Source: Chloroflexota bacterium
GTDB lineage: Bacteria > Chloroflexota > Anaerolineae > Fen-1058
Assembly (NCBI GenBank): GCA_016219235.1
Contig: JACRBO010000113.1
Span: 1-8,855 of the forward strand
Length of the DNA: 8,855 nucleotides
Direction of reading: 5' to 3'
The notes under the pieces were generated by a model. It was not told the origin of the DNA, made no database searches, and saw nothing but the letters and a program-made list of their open reading frames with translations. Position numbers and translations under genes: made by a program. Shown in pieces: positions 5,296 to 8,855 of the stretch (position 1 is its first letter; each line of letters starts with the position of its first letter).

Positions 5296-5936
5296 GTCAA
5301 CAGCCAGAACCCTTCCCCAATGATCCCATCGTTCCGCCCGAACTGAGCAACAACATCTTCGTCACGTCGCTCGACAAGCTGTACAACTGGGGCCGCAAAC
5401 GCTCCATGTGGCCGATCATGTTTGGGCTGGCCTGCTGCGCCATCGAGATGATCTGTGTGGCGGCGGGCCGTTACGACCTGGAGCGCTTCGGCGCGGGCCT
5501 CATGCGCCCTTCGCCGCGCCAGGCCGACTTGATGATCGTGTCCGGCACCGTGACCAAGAAGATGGTGCCCACCATCGTGCGGCTGTACAACCAGATGCCC
5601 GAACCCAAGTACGTGATCTCGATGGGCGCGTGCGCGACCAGCGGCGGCCCGTTCAAGGAAGGCTACAACGTCGTCTCGGGCATCGATAAGTTCCTGCCGG
5701 TCGATGTGTATGTGCCTGGCTGCCCGCCCAAGCCCGAAGCGCTGCTACACGGCTTCTTGAAGTTGTTCGAGAAGGTCGAGAAGCAGAGCATCCTGACGGT
5801 GCCATGGTATCGCAAGACCGACATCGAAGCGATTCCCGTGCCGGTGCTTGGCCCCGATCTGATCGACCTGCGCCGCGCGACCGAAATCCGCGAACTGGCC
5901 CGGCAGGTTGCGGCGGCGGCTGAAGTACAAGCCTAA
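5292..5936 (+). CDS. nuoB: NADH-quinone oxidoreductase subunit B (complex I)
   Basis: This 214-residue peripheral-arm subunit holds cluster N2, the last Fe-S centre before quinone. The four ligands are visible: adjacent C48 and C49 in [10 protein letters not shown]114 in [10 protein letters not shown] and C144 in [11 protein letters not shown]. Other family motifs are [10 protein letters not shown] (58-67), [18 protein letters not shown] (71-88) and [10 protein letters not shown] (137-146). The first 20 residues are a variable, proline-rich extension. The last part after about residue 165 is also longer than the core, with a helix rich in alanine at the end. GAGGAGG lies ten bases upstream of the ATG, and the start overlaps the iscX stop by four bases. 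No nuoA precedes it; a subunit A gene must lie elsewhere if the complex is complete. A 114-base gap with a palindromic repeat separates it from nuoCD. Confidence 0.97.
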   Translation: MSQQPEPFPNDPIVPPELSNNIFVTSLDKLYNWGRKRSMWPIMFGLACCAIEMICVAAGRYDLERFGAGLMRPSPRQADLMIVSGTVTKKMVPTIVRLYNQMPEPKYVISMGACATSGGPFKEGYNVVSGIDKFLPVDVYVPGCPPKPEALLHGFLKLFEKVEKQSILTVPWYRKTDIEAIPVPVLGPDLIDLRRATEIRELARQVAAAAEVQA

Positions 5937-5941
5937 TCATT

Positions 5942-6028
5942 CGTCATTGCGAGCGCTTTTCGCGAAGCAATCTCAGTCTCGATCGGCAGGAGATTGCTTC
6001 GTCGCACACTACGCTCCTCGCAATGACG
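5942..6028. repeat. Dispersed-type palindromic repeat between nuoB and nuoCD
   Basis: An outer pair CGTCATTGCGAG (5942-5953) with CTCGCAATGACG (6017-6028) and an inner pair CGAAGCAATCTC (5963-5974) with GAGATTGCTTCG (5990-6001) form a nested hairpin, each arm of 12 bp and perfect. The sequence is like the GTCATTGCGAG...AAGCAATCTC palindromic repeats that I recall as widely dispersed in many bacterial genomes. No transposase is present. It fills most of the nuoB-nuoCD spacer and ends 22 bases before the nuoCD start. Confidence 0.85.
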
Positions 6029-6050
6029 TTATCAAGCGAAAGAGGAAAAC

Positions 6051-7874
6051 ATGGCGGCAAAAGCTGCTGCGGCTCCTGTTGCTGAACTCACCGGCCCGCT
6101 GGCCGTGTTGAAAGATAAATTTGCGGACGCCGTCACGCCCGGCGATTACGAAGGCGCGGTGATTGCGAACGATAAACTCGTCGAAGCGGCGACATTCATC
6201 CGCGATGAACTGGGCTACGATTATTTGTCCAGCGTCACCGGCGTCGATTATCCCGCGGCCAACGAGTGCGAAGTCGTATATCACGTGTACTCGACCCGGC
6301 ACAGCGGCCCACCATTAGTCTTCAAGGCGCGCACCCCGCGCGACAACGCCGTCGTCCCCACACTCGAAAACGTCTGGCCCGGCGCGGATTTCCAGGAACG
6401 CGAAGCCTGGGATTTGATGGGCATCAAGTTTGAAGGCCATCACAATTTGAAGCGCATCCTCATGTGGGAAGGCTTTGAAGGGCATCCGCTGCGCAAGGAT
6501 TGGAAAGAGGCGTATTTCGAGCAGGACACCAAACCGTTCGATAGCCGCTGGCCCGGCGGTCACTTCCAGCGCGGCGAAGAGCGCGTGCCCTTTGGCGACA
6601 ATCTCAATTTCCCGGCGAATTTCGATCCGGCGGTTTACACCTCGGGCGCGGACGCAGCGATCTACGATCGGGTTAAAGCGATGGACGCGGCGGCGGGCGG
6701 CATCTTGACGCCAGCCGAGCGTAACGGAAACGGCAACGGTCATGCCGCCCTCGATCAGCCCGAGGAAAATATCGAGACCGATCATCTGGTCGTAAACCTC
6801 GGCCCGCAGCACCCATCCACGCACGGCGTGTTCCGCATGGTCGTCACACTGGAGGGCGAAACGATCCGCCACCTCGAACCGGTGATGGGCTATCTGCACC
6901 GCAACCACGAGAAGATCGGCGAACGCAACACGTACATTCAGAACATGCCGTTCACCGATCGGCTGGACTACCTCTCGTCGATGAGCAACAACTTCGGGTA
7001 CGCGCTGGCCGTCGAGAAGTTGATGGGCATCAAGCCGCCCGAACGCGCCGAGTACATCCGCGTGATCATGGCGGAACTGACGCGCGTGTGCAATCACGTC
7101 TGGGCCATCGGCTTTTTGCTGAATGACCTGGGCGCGTTCTTCACGCCCGCACTGTACGGCATGCAAGAACGCGAGTTGATTCTGGATTTGTTCGAGGCTG
7201 CGTCGGGTTCGCGTATGATGTGCAACTACTTCCGCTTTGGCGGCGTGGCGCGTGATCTGCCGCCAGGCTTCGTCGAGACGGCGCGTGAGTTGGTCTTCGA
7301 GCGGCTGCCGCGCAAGATCGACGACTTCGAGCGCTACCTCAGCGACAACGAAATCATCCGCGCGCGCTGCGAGGGCGCGGGTGTGTTGACGGCCGAAGAC
7401 GCGATCAAGTACAGCGTGGGCGGGCCGGTGCTGCGCGCCTCGGGTGTGGCCTATGACTGCCGCCGTGCCGACAACTACTCGATCTACGATCGGTTTGATT
7501 TTGACGTGGCGGTGCGTTATCACGGCGACGTGTACGATCGGTATCTGCTGCGCCTCGACGAGATTCGCCAGTCGCTGCGCATCTTGCAGCAGGCGCTGGA
7601 TCAACTGCCGGGCGGTGAAATCCAGACGGGCAAGAAGGCGTATTCGGCGCGCGTGCCGGCCGGCCAGGCCTATGGCCGCGTCGAAGGGCCAAAGGGCGAA
7701 CTGGGCTTTTACGTGGTGTCCGATGGGACCGCGAACCCCTATCGGTATCACATCCGCGCCCCGTCGTTCATCAATTTGACGGCGCTCGGCCCGATGTGCA
7801 TCAATCAAAAAGTGGCCGACGCCGTCATCATCCTGGGCAGCATCGACATCGTGTTGGGCGAAACAGATCGTTGA
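6051..7874 (+). CDS. nuoCD: Fused NADH-quinone oxidoreductase subunits C and D
   Basis: This is a 607-residue fusion of two complex I subunits that build the quinone-side part of the peripheral arm. The NuoC part covers about residues 15-185: [15 protein letters not shown] (53-67), then the 30-kDa signature [17 protein letters not shown] (114-130) and [17 protein letters not shown] (135-151). A flexible linker of about 50 residues, including NGNGNG (225-230), leads to NuoD from about 242. NuoD shows [14 protein letters not shown] (249-262) with H254/H258 of the quinone-site loop, [11 protein letters not shown] (281-291), FTDRLDYLS (301-309) with the quinone-binding tyrosine Y307, [21 protein letters not shown] (441-461 region) and the invariant C-terminal end [14 protein letters not shown] lies five bases before the ATG. 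The fused form is well known in enterobacteria; the join here may be independent. The stop TGA is followed at once by a heptamer array. Confidence 0.97.
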   Translation: MAAKAAAAPVAELTGPLAVLKDKFADAVTPGDYEGAVIANDKLVEAATFIRDELGYDYLSSVTGVDYPAANECEVVYHVYSTRHSGPPLVFKARTPRDNAVVPTLENVWPGADFQEREAWDLMGIKFEGHHNLKRILMWEGFEGHPLRKDWKEAYFEQDTKPFDSRWPGGHFQRGEERVPFGDNLNFPANFDPAVYTSGADAAIYDRVKAMDAAAGGILTPAERNGNGNGHAALDQPEENIETDHLVVNLGPQHPSTHGVFRMVVTLEGETIRHLEPVMGYLHRNHEKIGERNTYIQNMPFTDRLDYLSSMSNNFGYALAVEKLMGIKPPERAEYIRVIMAELTRVCNHVWAIGFLLNDLGAFFTPALYGMQERELILDLFEAASGSRMMCNYFRFGGVARDLPPGFVETARELVFERLPRKIDDFERYLSDNEIIRARCEGAGVLTAEDAIKYSVGGPVLRASGVAYDCRRADNYSIYDRFDFDVAVRYHGDVYDRYLLRLDEIRQSLRILQQALDQLPGGEIQTGKKAYSARVPAGQAYGRVEGPKGELGFYVVSDGTANPYRYHIRAPSFINLTALGPMCINQKVADAVIILGSIDIVLGETDR

Positions 7875-7875
7875 T

Positions 7876-7975
7876 TTGGAAGTTGGATGTTGGAGGTTGG
7901 ACGTTGGAAGTTGGAGTGTAGCCAGCCGGTCGAGAGTCTGCCCTCCAATTTCTAACCTCTAACCTCCAACTTCAA
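7876..7975. repeat. Inverted heptamer arrays (TTGGANG) between nuoCD and nuoI
   Basis: Six head-to-tail heptamers TTGGAAG, TTGGATG, TTGGAGG, TTGGACG, TTGGAAG and TTGGAGT (7876-7917) have an exact period of 7. The sixth position runs through all four bases. After a 24-base spacer the complementary form follows at the same period (CCTCCAA, TTTCTAA, CCTCTAA, CCTCCAA, 7942-7969, then CTTC). The two halves can fold into a long imperfect hairpin. The array begins one base after the nuoCD stop codon and ends at the nuoI ribosome binding site AAGGAG (7974-7979). Confidence 0.9.
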
Positions 7976-7984
7976 GGAGTACGC

Positions 7985-8662
7985 ATGTACGGTTCCGGTA
8001 TCATCAAAGGCATGGGCGTTACGCTCAAACATTTCTTCGAGTCCTTTATCGAAGACTTTCGCTATCTGGGCAAGGGCGGCCGCTACTCCGATCAGTTCAT
8101 GTCGGTGCGTCAAGGCCCGAAGACGACGGGGATCTTCACCGTGCAGTATCCCGAAGAGAAATTGCCGGTGCCCGAGAACTTCCGCTACATTCCGTTCCTG
8201 GTGTTCGACACGCAGAAGAACGAGGACAAGTGCACATCGTGCGGCATCTGCGCCAAAGTCTGCCCGCCGCAGTGCATCTGGATTGTGCGCACGAATGATC
8301 CCAAGACCAATCGGCCCGTGCCACAGCCCGCGGACTTCACCATCGACGCGACGATCTGCATGTCGTGCGGCCTGTGCGCGGAGTTCTGCCCGTTCGACGC
8401 GATCAAGATGGATCAGGATTACGAACTGTCCAGCTTCGAGCGCTTCAACACATTGGTCTACGGCAAAGAGAAATTGACGCGCCCTGATACCTATCACGCG
8501 GCGATCCACCCCACCGATTGGGCGCGTGAACTGCAAGACAGGGAAGAGGCGGCGAAGAAAGAAGCCGAAAAGGCCAGGGCGGCCGAGGCCAAGAAAGCGG
8601 CCGCTGCCGCCGCCGCTGCGGCGAAGGCGGCCGAAGCGCCCAAAGCCCCGCCTGCGGCTTAG
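7985..8662 (+). CDS. nuoI: NADH-quinone oxidoreductase subunit I (complex I)
   Basis: This 225-residue subunit carries clusters N6a and N6b, passing electrons toward NuoB. The N-terminal helix GSGIIKGMGVTLKHFFESF (3-21) is the membrane-surface helix of the family. Two ferredoxin motifs follow: CTSCGICAKVCP (C83, C86, C89, C93) and CMSCGLCAEFCP (C125, C128, C131, C135). A cysteine at 97 (PPQC) is extra. FRYIPFLVFD lies just before the first motif. Residues from about 186 to 225 are a tail of lysine, glutamate and alanine that ends in proline and alanine; it is low-complexity, GC-rich and not part of the family core. AAGGAG lies five bases upstream of the ATG. A hairpin terminator follows the stop codon. 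The gene comes directly after nuoCD, with no E, F, G or H in between. Confidence 0.97.
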   Translation: MYGSGIIKGMGVTLKHFFESFIEDFRYLGKGGRYSDQFMSVRQGPKTTGIFTVQYPEEKLPVPENFRYIPFLVFDTQKNEDKCTSCGICAKVCPPQCIWIVRTNDPKTNRPVPQPADFTIDATICMSCGLCAEFCPFDAIKMDQDYELSSFERFNTLVYGKEKLTRPDTYHAAIHPTDWARELQDREEAAKKEAEKARAAEAKKAAAAAAAAAKAAEAPKAPPAA

Positions 8663-8684
8663 TCACGAAGCCTGGCTTACTCAG

Positions 8685-8723
8685 ACCGCTCTCGCTGGAG
8701 TGTCTCCGGTCGAGGGCGGTTTT
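8685..8723 (+). terminator. Hairpin terminator after nuoI
   Basis: ACCGCTCTCGCTGGAG (8685-8700) pairs with CTCCGGTCGAGGGCGGT (8704-8720) through a stem of about 16 bp with two G-U pairs and one bulged A, loop TGT, followed by a T-run of four (8720-8723, then GTTG). It lies 22 bases past the nuoI stop codon. Because another gene begins at 8851 on the same strand, it may only partly stop transcription. Confidence 0.7.
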
Positions 8724-8731
8724 GTTGAGGT

Positions 8732-8842
8732 CGGTAATCGGTGATTGGTAACTGGTCGATCGGTTGACCCACTACCAGTTGACCGATTACCGATTGACCA
8801 GTTACCAGTTGACCAATCTACTAATGTACTAATCTACTCTGG
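8732..8842. repeat. Inverted 7/8-mer arrays (GGTAATC / ACCGATTG) before the last gene
   Basis: Four exact-period heptamers GGTAATC, GGTGATT, GGTAACT and GGTCGAT (8733-8760) are followed by the reverse-strand form with mixed 7 and 8 bp steps: ACCAGTTG, ACCGATT, ACCGATTG, ACCAGTT, ACCAGTTG, ACCAATCT, ACTAATGT and ACTAATCT (8774-8835). CGGTAATCGGT (8732-8742) is exactly complementary to ACCGATTACCG (8782-8792), and GGTAACTGGTC (8747-8757) to GACCAGTTACC (8796-8806). These two pairings cannot both be nested. The array ends at the ribosome binding site of the next gene. Confidence 0.85.
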
Positions 8843-8850
8843 AGAAATAC

Positions 8851-8855
8851 ATGAC
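8851..8855 (+). CDS. Start of a further gene, cut by the window edge
   Basis: An ATG at 8851 is preceded by GGAG (8841-8844) at a spacing of six bases. Only the first codon and two further bases are inside the window, so the product cannot be read. From position it may be another complex I subunit gene such as nuoH or nuoJ; this is a guess. Confidence 0.5.

Noticed and set aside
5908..6111. 67-codon frame across the nuoB end, the palindromic repeat and the nuoCD start
   Set aside because: Its sequence is mostly translated repeat plus out-of-frame nuoCD.
6315..7808. Long minus-strand open frame (497 codons) opposite nuoCD
   Set aside because: It is the antisense of a clearly identified gene, has no recognisable domain or membrane pattern, and is explained by GC-rich codon use.
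7876..8842. Possible CRISPR arrays
   Set aside because: Units of 7-8 bp in direct contact, with no separate 25-40 bp repeats and unique spacers, and no cas gene in the window.

Overview
The window looks like a chromosomal segment of a GC-rich bacterium, most plausibly a member of the Chloroflexota (Anaerolineae-like). This rests on the type of complex I genes, an LppX/LprAFG-like lipoprotein, an actinobacterial/Chloroflexota-style SufR, and degenerate 7-10 bp tandem arrays between genes. No marker gene fixes the taxon, so the assignment is an inference. All genes from 1 to about 4745 are on the minus strand and all genes from 5089 to the end are on the plus strand. A 343-base divergent promoter region lies between them.

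Minus-strand half, in order of transcription. sufR (4745-4119) encodes a winged-helix regulator with a three-cysteine Fe-S site, has its own sigma70-type promoter and ends in a strong hairpin terminator. erpA (3952-3533) encodes an A-type Fe-S carrier, also has its own promoter and ends in a strong terminator. A DUF2203 gene (3466-3092) starts directly after that terminator, from an extended -10 promoter that seems to give a leaderless transcript. Then come a radical SAM gene with a degenerate B12-binding-like N-terminal domain (2980-1574, GTG start), two small unrecognised genes (68 and 89 codons), and a lipoprotein gene with its own promoter (907-35).

Plus-strand half: a respiratory complex I operon. 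A clear promoter (4897-4925) gives a leader of about 157 nt with two hairpins. It is followed by an IscX-family gene overlapping nuoB by 4 nt, nuoB, a fused nuoCD, nuoI, a hairpin terminator, and the first two bases-plus-codon of another gene at 8851. The gene order B-CD-I leaves out nuoA before nuoB and nuoE/F/G/H between D and I.

How the genes fit together: three Fe-S biogenesis or sensing genes (sufR, erpA, iscX) sit beside genes for Fe-S subunits of complex I (NuoB carries N2, NuoI carries two 4Fe-4S clusters). This suggests coupling of cluster supply to complex I assembly. No CRISPR array, tRNA, rRNA, transposase or defence system was seen. The most unusual non-coding structure is a set of degenerate short tandem arrays, each with its own motif, that fill the intergenic spacers and in two cases supply the stop codon of the neighbouring gene. 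A separate dispersed-type palindromic repeat lies between nuoB and nuoCD.
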